64,000 nucleotides of DNA, taken from positions 1 through 64,000 of the forward strand of contig NZ_WHOA01000004.1 of NCBI RefSeq assembly GCF_013141715.1. The letters are read 5' to 3'. The notes under the pieces are model-generated. The model made no database searches. It saw nothing but the letters and a program-made list of their open reading frames with translations, and was not told the DNA's origin. This document shows, piece after piece, positions 1-8,236 of the stretch. The position numbers were made by a program, and so were the translations under genes. Positions within the stretch are counted from its first letter, which is position 1, and every line of letters starts with the position of its first letter. The DNA comes from Paenibacillus phytorum. GTDB taxonomy: Bacteria; Bacillota; Bacilli; Paenibacillales; NBRC-103111.

Positions 1-10
1 AAAAATTAGA

Positions 11-81
11 GGGAGGTTTTCCAGTTAGATGACCGTTTAGAACAATTAACGTCAAATTAACGGGAGGAATTCCTGTTAGAT
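11..81. repeat. two-copy direct repeat, period 51
   Basis: GGGAGGTTTTCCAGTTAGAT at 11-30 recurs as GGGAGGAATTCCTGTTAGAT at 62-81, identical at 17 of 20 positions and offset by exactly 51 nt. No gene is visible in bases 1-99. The array may continue left of the window. It looks like part of a short intergenic repeat; its function is unknown. Confidence 0.55.
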
Positions 82-99
82 TTCGCTCCGTATCGGAAC

Positions 100-152
100 A
101 AAAAAGAGGCCGCTCCCAAGGTTTTAACCTTTTGAGTCAGCCTCTTTTTTTT
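100..152 (-). terminator. rho-independent terminator of the phosphoesterase gene
   Basis: AAAAAAGAGGC pairs with GCCTCTTTTTT around an inner AAGGTTTTAACCTT hairpin. Read on the minus strand the stem ends in a T run. It abuts and slightly overlaps the stop codon of the gene at 151-888. Confidence 0.8.
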
Positions 153-888
153 ACTCTTTCGTCTTTTTCCCGCGATATTGACCCGTCCGCAATTCCAAGA
201 TATAGGCCTCTGAATCCGGCATCCGCTCATCCTTCGCGTGCTGTACGGCGAGTTCAATGTCGTAAGGCACTCTCACGTGTTGTAAATTGAACGCCGCGGG
301 CTGTTTGCTGTGGTAATTCCCCTCAAGTAGGACATAGGAAGCTTGTGTTAAATCCAGCGGATTCCCTACGCTTCCTGTATTGAAAAGCATTTTACCCTTA
401 AGAATCTGCAAATAGGCGTTGTGAACATCACCATAGCCTGCTACGTCAGCTTGCAAAGGCTCCCCGCACAAGTCCGATGACTCAAACATCGACATACGGC
501 TTTCCATCTGGTCCCATGGCTGAATACGTTCATATACGCTTCTTGGCGAAGCATGGAATAACCTCACGAACTTCCCGCTCATCCAGAACTCATAGCAAAA
601 AGGCAGCCCTTTCAAATAAGTCAACCGTTCGCGTCCAAGCCTAGTTTGCTGCCAAAGTAAAACCGGATCTTCGGTAGGATTACCGATGAAATCATCCCAG
701 TTTCCCATAATGACCGCATCGCAAACTTCACGTACGTGATCAACAGCGAGATCCGAATGCGGTCCCTTCCCTACTAAATCCCCTAGACAAATGATCTCTG
801 TAACATGTCGATGCTGAATATCCTTCATAACCGCTTCGAATGCAGGCATATTACCATGGATATCTGAAATAATGGCTAGTTTCTCCAT
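151..888 (-). CDS. calcineurin-like metallophosphoesterase
   Basis: A 245-residue cytoplasmic protein with the metal-binding blocks of the YfcE/MJ0936-type phosphoesterase fold in order: DIHGN near residue 9, GDLVGKG near 37, GNWDD near 63 and NTGSVGNP near 171. The usual GHTH block appears as GYGDVH. The family hydrolyses phosphodiesters or phosphomonoesters using a two-metal centre; the substrate here cannot be read from the sequence. AGGTGGG precedes the ATG. It is a single-gene unit with its own terminator, 42 nt downstream of the membrane fusion gene on the same strand, so it may be partly cotranscribed with that gene. Confidence 0.85.
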   Translation of the reverse strand: MEKLAIISDIHGNMPAFEAVMKDIQHRHVTEIICLGDLVGKGPHSDLAVDHVREVCDAVIMGNWDDFIGNPTEDPVLLWQQTRLGRERLTYLKGLPFCYEFWMSGKFVRLFHASPRSVYERIQPWDQMESRMSMFESSDLCGEPLQADVAGYGDVHNAYLQILKGKMLFNTGSVGNPLDLTQASYVLLEGNYHSKQPAAFNLQHVRVPYDIELAVQHAKDERMPDSEAYILELRTGQYRGKKTKE

Positions 889-930
889 CGACCCACCTGC
901 CTTTATGTTAATATTTTTCGTTACGTGAAA

Positions 931-2868
931 TTAATGCTTCTCCCCGCCCGCTCTGCCAACCAAAAACGGATACATCAGATACAATCCAACCACATACAGC
1001 AGAACAGCTATATAAACAGGCAACAAATGAATGAAGTCCATATAGCCAATGTGAACATGCACCAGAAGACCGGCCGCAAATCCGGGAAGACCGCCCCAGA
1101 GAAACGTCCACCACAACCAGCTCTCGCCTTGGTTAACCCCCCATAAAGCGGAGGCTGTAATCGCTACCGCTAGTGAAAAGAGCGCTCCGCCGAATCCTGC
1201 TCGGTCATGAGCAATGAGCGGAATGATGTGATCGTTCCAAGCAGAAAGCTGCTGGACTGTCAGGCCGAGATAGGCTAAATCTGTCGGTACGAACACGGTA
1301 GTGATCCCGACGAAAGATATCGTCAAGCCGCCGATTGCTAAACCAAATCCGAGTACAACGAAGCAGCATTGCCCCCACTGCGATCTGAGCCAAACAGAGT
1401 CATTCAGCACGCCTGGCTTCTTACGGGAGGGATGATCTTTCAATCCGCGCAAGGTCAGCAGCAGCATCGGCAGCAACACGGCAGCAGCTGTGGCATGAAG
1501 AGGATCAAAATAGCCATAGCCGAGATAAAGGAAAAAGCTGCTGAACCCCACTGTACACGAAGTAACTACCGCAGTTCGCGCCCAGTGAAGCCCGCAACGC
1601 AAGCCATGACGAGCCAGTTGATAATAAAAGATACCGATCGAAATCATCGTTCCGGCTAAAGTAATGCGGTCATGGGACATGAAATGTATAATATGCCCAT
1701 TAAATCGATTTATGACACTTCGGCTCACGCCAAGAAAAGTTTCGTCGTAAGGCAAGAGGACGCTTGTGGACGCAATAAGCCATGCGAGTACACCACCAAT
1801 CATCATGCCGATACCCAACAGGCTCATCCAGCCCCAGTTGGCCCAAAACGAAGGTGGCTGGGGCTCAGCTGTTTGCTTGATGCGCTCATGAATGATCGCT
1901 TCATTGATTCGCTTGGGCAGCCCTGGCCCCGCGTACACCAGCCCGCTATGCAGCTGGACACTATTCGCTCCGGCTGCCAACAGCTCTAGAGCATCCTGCG
2001 GCTGATGAACGCCGCCAGCCGCGACAATCGTGCTCCGCTCGCCAAGCGACTCGCGGAGCAGCCTGACCTGGCTCAGCTGCGCGGTGAGCGCCTCCGCATC
2101 GCCGCCGACGCGTTCTCGGCGGGTGCCCGACTCGCGCAGCGCTTCGCCGACGACGACACCGCTGAAGCTCTCGGCGGTGTCGGTGAGTTCACGCAGCATC
2201 CCAATGGGAGTTGGCTGCGGCAGGTAGAGCAGCAGCGGCTTCCCCGGGGCCGCTGCTAGTGCGAGTTGGCGTACCTCGCGGAGGTACGCTATGGCTTCAT
2301 CCGGTGGCCAGCCTTCGGCGAGGCCATCGATGTAGAACCCCGCCGCGTACGGCGCCAGCTTCTCGAGCAGCTCCTGCTGCTCTCGAAGCGCCTCGCGCGG
2401 CGAGCTGCCCGGCATCGGCCGCAGCCGCACGAAGTGCGGCAGGCGATGCCCCGTGCCCTTGCGCAGGCGCTGGACGATCGCGTCCGCGCCGTCATTGACA
2501 TAGCCATCGGGGTACACGATGGCCTCACACAATGCGTCGCGCTCGATCGGCGCATCGCAGCGCACTTCTCGGACCGTCACAGGTCCGATCTCGATGAAGC
2601 CGAACCCGAACTGGGCCAGCGCCTTGTGCGCGGTCCCGTGCGGATCAAGCGTGCCGCTTAAGCCGATAGGACACTGAATCGGCACCCCCGCCAGTTCATC
2701 CTCGAGGATCGGCGACAGCTCCATATGACCCATTGTTTTGATCACGAATGTTCCACCTGGGACACGGCTTAATCCACCTATGGCATGAAGGGTCAAGTTC
2801 CGGGCAATGCGCCCCGGCAGTCGAAATAACAACGGACGAAATATCGCGTGATAAGACCAATCAGGCAT
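931..2868 (-). CDS. dihydroorotate dehydrogenase-like domain fused to a multi-pass membrane region
   Basis: A 645-residue protein in two halves. Residues 1 to about 330 resemble class 2 dihydroorotate dehydrogenase (FMN TIM barrel), most clearly the phosphate-binding end: AAGGVHQPQDALELLAAGA, then VQLHSGLVYAGPGL. The N-S-(S/C)-P-N catalytic loop typical of PyrD is not recognisable, so DHOD activity is doubtful. Residues about 345-640 contain roughly eight hydrophobic segments arranged as two similar halves, each with an xHDR motif (FMSHDR, LIAHDR). PyrD is normally about 340 residues without this tail. CAGGAG lies about 10 nt before the ATG. The gene diverges from hmp. Bases about 2000-2650 are clearly more GC-rich than the surroundings. 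Function unknown; a membrane flavoprotein is an inference. Confidence 0.7.
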   Translation of the reverse strand: MPDWSYHAIFRPLLFRLPGRIARNLTLHAIGGLSRVPGGTFVIKTMGHMELSPILEDELAGVPIQCPIGLSGTLDPHGTAHKALAQFGFGFIEIGPVTVREVRCDAPIERDALCEAIVYPDGYVNDGADAIVQRLRKGTGHRLPHFVRLRPMPGSSPREALREQQELLEKLAPYAAGFYIDGLAEGWPPDEAIAYLREVRQLALAAAPGKPLLLYLPQPTPIGMLRELTDTAESFSGVVVGEALRESGTRRERVGGDAEALTAQLSQVRLLRESLGERSTIVAAGGVHQPQDALELLAAGANSVQLHSGLVYAGPGLPKRINEAIIHERIKQTAEPQPPSFWANWGWMSLLGIGMMIGGVLAWLIASTSVLLPYDETFLGVSRSVINRFNGHIIHFMSHDRITLAGTMISIGIFYYQLARHGLRCGLHWARTAVVTSCTVGFSSFFLYLGYGYFDPLHATAAAVLLPMLLLTLRGLKDHPSRKKPGVLNDSVWLRSQWGQCCFVVLGFGLAIGGLTISFVGITTVFVPTDLAYLGLTVQQLSAWNDHIIPLIAHDRAGFGGALFSLAVAITASALWGVNQGESWLWWTFLWGGLPGFAAGLLVHVHIGYMDFIHLLPVYIAVLLYVVGLYLMYPFLVGRAGGEKH

Positions 2869-2953
2869 CGATATGTACTCCTGTATTTGTTTATTTTATC
2901 CAGTATACCTCGGATTCAGCATCATGCCTATGACACTGATTGTTGCTATTCCC

Positions 2954-2997
2954 TGTGATTATAATCACACAGGCTCCCTCGTCTTGTTCGTTATACT
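2954..2997 (+). promoter_or_regulatory. CRP/FNR-type operator and hmp promoter
   Basis: TGTGATTATAATCACA (2954-2969) is a perfect 16-bp palindrome matching TGTGA-N6-TCACA. A -10 hexamer TATACT lies at 2992-2997, placing the start near 3004. The palindrome centre is then at about -42.5, the class II activator position. No good -35 hexamer is present, as expected for an activator-dependent promoter. The site could also affect the divergent gene that starts at 2868. Confidence 0.75.
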
Positions 2998-3038
2998 TAA
3001 GGCATCAAGTTAATCTTTGTGAAGTGAGGCGATCCTTT

Positions 3039-4253
3039 ATGTTAAGCGAGCAATCCATCCGAGTTATTAAATCCACAGTCCCCGTACTGGAAGTTCACGG
3101 TGTAACGATAACCAAACGTTTCTATGAGCGGTTGTTCACAGCTCATCCCGAGCTGCTGAATATATTCAATCATGCGAATCAAAAACAAGGCCGGCAGCAA
3201 ACCGCTCTAGCCAACGCCGTGTATGCGGCAGCCCTGCATATTGATCGGCTCGAGGCCATTTTGCCTGCTGTGAAACAAATTGCCCATAAGCATCGCAGCC
3301 TGGGCGTCAAGGCGGAGCATTATCCGATTGTAGGCCAACATCTGCTTGCAGCCATCAAAGAAGTGCTGGGCGATGCTGCAACCGACGAAATTCTTCAAGC
3401 CTGGGCTGAAGCCTATGGGGTTATTGCGGATGCTTTTATCAGTATTGAAGCCGAGATGTATGATACGTCTGAGCAACAACCCGGTGGTTGGAAGGATTTC
3501 AGACCGTTCAGAATCGTACGCAAAAACAAAGAAAGCGACGTTATCACTTCCTTCTACCTGACACCCCAAGATGGACGCGCACTCGCAGCATTTGAACCGG
3601 GGCAGTATGTGAGTATCCGAATTCAGATTCCTGAGGAAGAACATACCCATATTCGGCAGTACAGCCTCTCGCATGCACCCGGTCAGCCTTACTATCGGAT
3701 CTCTGTAAAGCGCGAGGATCACAATCCTGCTGTTCCTGCAGGCAAAGCTTCGGTCTATCTGCACAACCAGGTGCAAGAAGGCGATGTGCTGTGGTTGTCC
3801 GCGCCTGCTGGCGATTTTACACTGGATCAAAAGGATGCTCGGCCTGTCGTACTTATCAGCGGCGGTGTTGGGCTGACACCAATGGTCAGCATGCTTCATA
3901 CCCTTGCAACCACGTCGCCGAATCGTCAGGTTACTTTTATCCATGCGGCTCAGAACGGTCAGCATCACGCGCTGCGCAGGGAAGTTGAAGAACTCGCCAT
4001 GCAGCATCCGCAAGTGACTGTTGCCTGGTGCTATGAGCAACCGACGGAAGCCGATGCAGTTGAGCAAGCTTTTCAAAAAACAGGATATATCGATTTGCCA
4101 TGGCTCCAAAGCATTGTACCGACTGTGGAAGCTAGCTTTTATTTCTGCGGACCCGTACCGTTTATGAAAGCAGTGAACCAAGCGCTCCGCGAATGGGATG
4201 TACCTGATACGGACCGCCACTATGAATTTTTTGGTCCTGCGGGTACTTTGTAA
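3039..4253 (+). CDS. hmp: flavohemoprotein (nitric oxide dioxygenase)
   Basis: Hmp converts nitric oxide to nitrate using O2 and NAD(P)H in the cytoplasm. Residues 1-140 are the globin domain: FYERLF carries the distal tyrosine region and [10 protein letters not shown] the proximal histidine. Residues about 150-250 are the FAD domain (RQYSLS), and 260-404 the NAD domain (GGVGLTPM, then FYFCGP). At 404 residues the length is normal. The ATG at 3039 was chosen because GTGAGG precedes it and the family begins here; an upstream ATG at 2940 would add 33 unrelated residues and cover the operator. An FNR-type site upstream fits oxygen- or NO-responsive control. The gene converges on the Crp/Fnr gene at 4279. 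Confidence 0.95.
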   Translation: MLSEQSIRVIKSTVPVLEVHGVTITKRFYERLFTAHPELLNIFNHANQKQGRQQTALANAVYAAALHIDRLEAILPAVKQIAHKHRSLGVKAEHYPIVGQHLLAAIKEVLGDAATDEILQAWAEAYGVIADAFISIEAEMYDTSEQQPGGWKDFRPFRIVRKNKESDVITSFYLTPQDGRALAAFEPGQYVSIRIQIPEEEHTHIRQYSLSHAPGQPYYRISVKREDHNPAVPAGKASVYLHNQVQEGDVLWLSAPAGDFTLDQKDARPVVLISGGVGLTPMVSMLHTLATTSPNRQVTFIHAAQNGQHHALRREVEELAMQHPQVTVAWCYEQPTEADAVEQAFQKTGYIDLPWLQSIVPTVEASFYFCGPVPFMKAVNQALREWDVPDTDRHYEFFGPAGTL

Positions 4254-4278
4254 ACGGATGGGCGATTGGAATTCTTTT

Positions 4279-4782
4279 TTACAGTTTAAGGTTCTCCCTC
4301 AGTAGACGATTCACGGTCTCCCGGCGAAGCCCGATGAACTGACCGATTTCCTCCTGCGTAAGCACGTCTGTCAGCTTCAACGTTCCCAGGTAGTGCCCAA
4401 ACCAGCTTTCGAGCTTCATCAGCTTGGCCGCGGGAGTCACTGCTGTCAGTTGATCAATTCGCTGCTGCATCATGCGCAGTTTATCCTGTAATTGTCGCGC
4501 AATCGTGCGGAAATGCTCCGGGCTGCGCTCCAGCTCCTCGTACCACTGCGCAGCAGGAAGCACCTCAATGTCACAAGTGACAAGCGCAATCGCAGTACCG
4601 TAGTAAGGACTTGGACTAATGAGCGAATGATGTGGAATCGTCTCTCCTGGCACAATAATATTTACGAGTGTCGCATTCCCGTCCTCATGAGCACGGACTA
4701 TTTTCAAAAGACCGGTTTGGAGTTGGTACAGTGGACCCGTGTCTCCTTGGCGGAATAGGATTTCTCCTTTGTGCAGTTTCAT
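4279..4782 (-). CDS. short Crp/Fnr-family transcriptional regulator
   Basis: A 167-residue regulator, well below the usual 220-240. It begins inside the cyclic-nucleotide-binding fold (KGEILFRQGD) and continues with LQTGLLKI. A dimerisation helix at about 95-120 leads to a C-terminal HTH with the recognition helix LRRETVNRLL. It stops immediately after that helix, so the wing is missing. In-frame stops just upstream exclude an N-terminal extension. The second ATG (4782) was chosen because AAGGAG is about 6 nt from it and only 1-2 nt from the first ATG (4788). No cysteine cluster for Fe-S is present. It is the obvious candidate for the TGTGA-N6-TCACA site upstream of hmp, but that is inference, and the short DNA-binding domain leaves activity uncertain. 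Confidence 0.8.
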   Translation of the reverse strand: MKLHKGEILFRQGDTGPLYQLQTGLLKIVRAHEDGNATLVNIIVPGETIPHHSLISPSPYYGTAIALVTCDIEVLPAAQWYEELERSPEHFRTIARQLQDKLRMMQQRIDQLTAVTPAAKLMKLESWFGHYLGTLKLTDVLTQEEIGQFIGLRRETVNRLLRENLKL

Positions 4783-4801
4783 TTCCATTCTCCTTCATTA
4801 T

Positions 4802-4838
4802 GAAAAAAAGCGACAGCATTCACTGCTGATCGCTTTTT
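4802..4838 (-). terminator. terminator after the small membrane protein gene
   Basis: AAAAAGCGA and TCGCTTTTT flank an inner CAGCA-TTCAC-TGCTG hairpin. On the minus strand the stem is followed by a T run. It separates the membrane protein gene (stop at 4865) from the Crp/Fnr gene. Confidence 0.8.
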
Positions 4839-4864
4839 GTTTATGGTTCCTAGCTGCTAACCAG

Positions 4865-5359
4865 CTACATCTCTTTTTTTAACGGCTCCAGCTTCGTGCG
4901 AAGCGGTGAAAGTACCAGTGACAATCTGGCGACCCAATTCAATTGCTCAACCTTGCCAATGAGCCAAATCGATCCCACCAGCCCTAAGAGAGAAACGAGG
5001 ACAGCTGCAGGCAGTGCCCAGAATGAGACGGAATGTGCAAAATAGGGAATGAACGAAACGGACAGAATCGGTGCCGCGTTCCATTTGAACCACTGAATAA
5101 GAAAGATGGTAAGTATAGCTGTTATGAAAAATGATATGGCGCCGTGGCTTATCGCATACATGCTGCTGCCGAGAGTCACTGCTATGATGGCACCCATCGT
5201 GATGCGCCCAATGTCCTTAATTTGGTCCACCCGGTGCATAAAAAGAAAGCAGAATGCCCCAAGTGTCGGATAAAACACCATCTTCATGGATGGGAAATGG
5301 TAGGAAGCCCAATATGCTCCCATGAGGTAGCAGCACATAACTAGTGAACGTAGAAACAT
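4865..5359 (-). CDS. small integral membrane protein, possibly HPP-like
   Basis: A 164-residue protein with about five hydrophobic segments: near 5-25, 30-45, 50-70, 75-110 and 115-140. A charged tail ends in KLEPLKKEM. The pattern FYPTLGAFCFLFMH followed by NAAPILSVSFIPYF is reminiscent of HPP-family membrane proteins, but I cannot establish that from sequence alone. The start is weakly supported (GGGAACC before the ATG). It has its own terminator and no clear operon partner. Function unknown. Confidence 0.6.
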   Translation of the reverse strand: MFLRSLVMCCYLMGAYWASYHFPSMKMVFYPTLGAFCFLFMHRVDQIKDIGRITMGAIIAVTLGSSMYAISHGAISFFITAILTIFLIQWFKWNAAPILSVSFIPYFAHSVSFWALPAAVLVSLLGLVGSIWLIGKVEQLNWVARLSLVLSPLRTKLEPLKKEM

Positions 5360-5458
5360 CGTTGGTTCCCGTCCTTTGATCTCGAATTTTTAGCACTTTT
5401 CTCATTGTACAAAAGTGACCTTCCTTCGGTCAACCAAATGGCAGGAATTACTACTAGC

Positions 5459-6637
5459 TTAGTTCCGATCAACCGAAACCGTTGTCTCCACGAAAAATGT
5501 GGCCACTGCAAAAGATGCCGCCCCGAGAACTGTCGACCGATCGCTCAACTCGCTGAACGCCACTTTCAGCTGCTTGCGCGGATGCGGCAGGGAACGCTTC
5601 TCGAGCAGGGCCAGCAGCGGTTTCATCAGCCATCTCTCGGCACTTGCTAAGCGGCCGCCGAGAATAATATATTCGGGATTGTATCCGTTGATAATATTAA
5701 CTACGCCTACACCGAGATAATAACCAAGGCGCTCAAAAAGTGCGATCACCGTCGGATCTCCGGCTTCGGCTTTGATCAGCAAAGCCTCCAGATCCACAGC
5801 GTCATCGTTAAGCTCGCGGCGCGCCTGCGTGAGGAGCGCGTGTTCCGACGCATACAGCTCCCAACAGCCTAAGCTGCCGCAGCTGCACTTTGGCCCGTCG
5901 TGCTGGATCGAGATGTGCCCGATCTCACCAGAGAAGCCGGTCGCTCCGCGGTACAGCTCGCCCTTAATGATGATCCCGGCACCGATCCCGATGCCGATCG
6001 ACACATACACCAGATTCGCCGTGTCTTTACCGGCTCCGAACTGTTTCTCCCCCACAGCTCCTGCGTTCGCTTCGTTATCAATAACAACGGGAATGTTGAA
6101 CGTTTCCTCGATTTGCTGCTGCAAAGGCACGTTCTCCCAGCCCAGATTCGGCGCGAAAAGCAGATTGCCGCTCTCATCACAAATACCCGGCACACCGATG
6201 CCGATTCCTATAATCCCGTAGACGCTCTCCGGCGCGCTTTCGATCAGTCCGCGGACGGTCGTTTTCAACAGCTGGACGACCTTTTCTACAGAAGCATTGT
6301 CATGCTGCAATCTTACTTCGCGGATGATCTTACCGCTTAAATCCGTCAGCACCGCGAGAATATCAGTAACCCCTAGGTCAACCCCGATAGCATAGCCAGC
6401 CGTTCCATTAAAAAGCAGCATCATCGGCTTGCGCCCGCCGCTTGATTCACCAACGCCAATCTCTTCGACGACACTGCTCTCGATCAATTCGTTCACAAGA
6501 CTCGACACCGTCGCCTTGGTCAGCCCTGTAATTTCTGCAATCCGTGCGCGGGATATTGGAGAATTCGTGCGAATATGGTGTAGTACGATAGATTTATTTA
6601 TTTTTTTCACAAGATTCAAATCGCCTGTTTGCTTCAT
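5459..6637 (-). CDS. xylR: XylR, ROK-family xylose repressor
   Basis: A DNA-binding ROK-family repressor of about 392 residues. An N-terminal winged helix (residues 1-70, ARIAEITGLTKATVSSLV) is followed by a sugar-kinase-like ROK domain. The latter has the glycine-rich block IGIGIGAGIIIKG and the zinc motif CSCGSLGCWE. It is divergent from xylA with the operator between them, the B. subtilis arrangement in which XylR represses xylA until xylose binds. The start is ambiguous: ATG at 6649 (MGANMKQ) or ATG at 6637 preceded by GGGGGC. I favour 6637. Confidence 0.9.
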   Translation of the reverse strand: MKQTGDLNLVKKINKSIVLHHIRTNSPISRARIAEITGLTKATVSSLVNELIESSVVEEIGVGESSGGRKPMMLLFNGTAGYAIGVDLGVTDILAVLTDLSGKIIREVRLQHDNASVEKVVQLLKTTVRGLIESAPESVYGIIGIGIGVPGICDESGNLLFAPNLGWENVPLQQQIEETFNIPVVIDNEANAGAVGEKQFGAGKDTANLVYVSIGIGIGAGIIIKGELYRGATGFSGEIGHISIQHDGPKCSCGSLGCWELYASEHALLTQARRELNDDAVDLEALLIKAEAGDPTVIALFERLGYYLGVGVVNIINGYNPEYIILGGRLASAERWLMKPLLALLEKRSLPHPRKQLKVAFSELSDRSTVLGAASFAVATFFVETTVSVDRN

Positions 6638-6694
6638 GTTTGCCCCCATATTGCTCTAATTGCTTGTCGCTCTTTTCTAATGAACTGATTTTAA

Positions 6695-6713
6695 CATGAA
6701 AGACATTTTCATG
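6695..6713. promoter_or_regulatory. small inverted repeat upstream of xylR
   Basis: CATGAAA (6695-6701) and TTTCATG (6707-6713) form a 7-bp inverted repeat with 5 nt between, in the xylR leader side of the divergent promoter region. It may be a second operator for xylR autoregulation. This is inferred from position only. Confidence 0.35.
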
Positions 6714-6722
6714 CATTAACTA

Positions 6723-6766
6723 AGTTTGTTTAATGAATTTACAAACTATTCATTTGGTGCTATGAT
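6723..6766 (+). promoter_or_regulatory. xylA promoter with XylR operator
   Basis: The -35 is TTTACA (6738-6743), the spacer is 17 nt and the -10 is TATGAT (6761-6766). The inverted repeat AGTTTGT (6723-6729) and ACAAACT (6741-6747) overlaps the -35. It matches the AGTTTGT...ACAAACT arms of the known Bacillus xyl operator, so a bound repressor would block RNA polymerase. Confidence 0.85.
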
Positions 6767-6809
6767 GACTGCATAAGCATTTATTCCTTAATTTATGGAG
6801 GCTGAATTC

Positions 6810-8129
6810 ATGAGCTACTTTGACAACATTCAACCGATTAAGTACGAAGGCCGCACATCGACGAACCCGCTTTCTTTTAAATTTTATAATCCCGATCAAG
6901 TTATTTTAGGCAAAACCATGCGTGAACACTTGCGTTTTGCAATCGCTTACTGGCATTCTTTTTCCGCCAATGGCTCCGATCCATTCGGCAGTGGCACAGC
7001 GATCCGCGCTTGGGATCAATACTCCGGCCTTGAGCTGGCCAAAGCTCGCGTTGACGCTTGCTTTGAGCTGCTGAACATTTTGGATGTCGACTACTTCGCT
7101 TTCCATGACCGCGATATCGCGCCTGAGGGCAGCACGCTGCAAGAAACGAACAAGAACCTCGACGAGATCGTTGCCCTGATCAAAGATAAAATGACATCCA
7201 GCGGCAAGAAGCTGCTCTGGAACACAGCTAATATGTTCACTAACCCGCGCTTTGTTCACGGCGCAGCTACGACGAATAATGCGGACGTATTTGCTTACGC
7301 TGCTGCCCAAGTGAAAAAAGCATTAGATCATGCCAAAGAGCTCGGCTCTGAAAACTACGTTTTCTGGGGCGGACGCGAAGGCTACGAGACTCTGCTTAAC
7401 ACGGACCTCGGCCTGGAGCTTGATAACCTTGCTCGCTTCCTGCACATGGCGGTTGATTATGCCAAAGAAATCGGCTACGACGGTCAATTCCTGATCGAGC
7501 CTAAGCCAAAAGAGCCTTCCAAGCACCAATACGACTTCGATGCGGCTACAACGCTTTCTTTCTTGCAAAAATACGACTTGCTACCGTATTTCAAATTAAA
7601 CCTGGAAGCGAACCATGCCACGCTTGCTGGTCATACCTTTGAGCACGAGCTTCGTGTCGCGCGCATCAACGGTGTTCTTGGTTCCATCGATGCGAACCAA
7701 GGCGATCTGCTGCTCGGCTGGGATACCGACGAGTTCCCGACTGACTTGTACTCGACGACACTCGCGATGTACGAAATCCTCTTGAACGAAGGCGGCATCG
7801 GCCGCGGCGGCGTGAACTTCGACGCCAAGGTTCGCCGTACTTCCTTCGAGCCTATCGATGTCGTCTACGCCCACATCGCAGGTATGGACGCCTTCGCTCG
7901 CGGCTTAGAAGTCGCTGCCAAATTGATCGAAGACCGCGTATTCGATAACATCCTCGACACGCGCTATGCTTCCTTCAAATCCGGCATCGGCGCCGACATT
8001 GTGTCCGGCAAAGCGGATTTCAAGACGCTTGAAGCTTATGCGCTTGAGAACAACAGCACTATCGTGAATCAATCCGGTCGTTTGGAATTGATTAAAGCGA
8101 CGGTTAACCAATACCTGATTAATACTTAA
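6810..8129 (+). CDS. xylA: xylose isomerase
   Basis: XylA interconverts D-xylose and D-xylulose, the first step of xylose catabolism. The 439-residue product has the family's metal and catalytic signatures: [13 protein letters not shown] near residue 100, [22 protein letters not shown], and HDA-type C-terminal features ending at DIVSGKADF. The start at 6810 is set by GGAGG at 6797-6801, with MSYFDNIQ as the family-typical N-terminus; the ATG at 6795 overlaps the Shine-Dalgarno. No xylB or xylose transporter gene lies next to it. A terminator follows directly. Confidence 0.97.
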   Translation: MSYFDNIQPIKYEGRTSTNPLSFKFYNPDQVILGKTMREHLRFAIAYWHSFSANGSDPFGSGTAIRAWDQYSGLELAKARVDACFELLNILDVDYFAFHDRDIAPEGSTLQETNKNLDEIVALIKDKMTSSGKKLLWNTANMFTNPRFVHGAATTNNADVFAYAAAQVKKALDHAKELGSENYVFWGGREGYETLLNTDLGLELDNLARFLHMAVDYAKEIGYDGQFLIEPKPKEPSKHQYDFDAATTLSFLQKYDLLPYFKLNLEANHATLAGHTFEHELRVARINGVLGSIDANQGDLLLGWDTDEFPTDLYSTTLAMYEILLNEGGIGRGGVNFDAKVRRTSFEPIDVVYAHIAGMDAFARGLEVAAKLIEDRVFDNILDTRYASFKSGIGADIVSGKADFKTLEAYALENNSTIVNQSGRLELIKATVNQYLINT

Positions 8130-8135
8130 TTGTCG

Positions 8136-8178
8136 AAAATCCCGCTCCAGCCGTTAGGCGTGAGCGGGATTTTTTTTG
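8136..8178 (+). terminator. xylA terminator
   Basis: AATCCCGCTC pairs with GAGCGGGATT around about 12 nt, followed by a run of T. It lies just after the xylA stop codon. Confidence 0.85.
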
Positions 8179-8236
8179 TTTGTCTGATGGCTTGTGTGGA
8201 TAACTCCTATTCTTTCTGTAACGATGTTTTCCATCG

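Noticed and set aside
3207-4220. 337-codon minus-strand frame opposite hmp.
   Set aside because: A shadow of the hmp coding sequence; no start signal and no recognisable domain.
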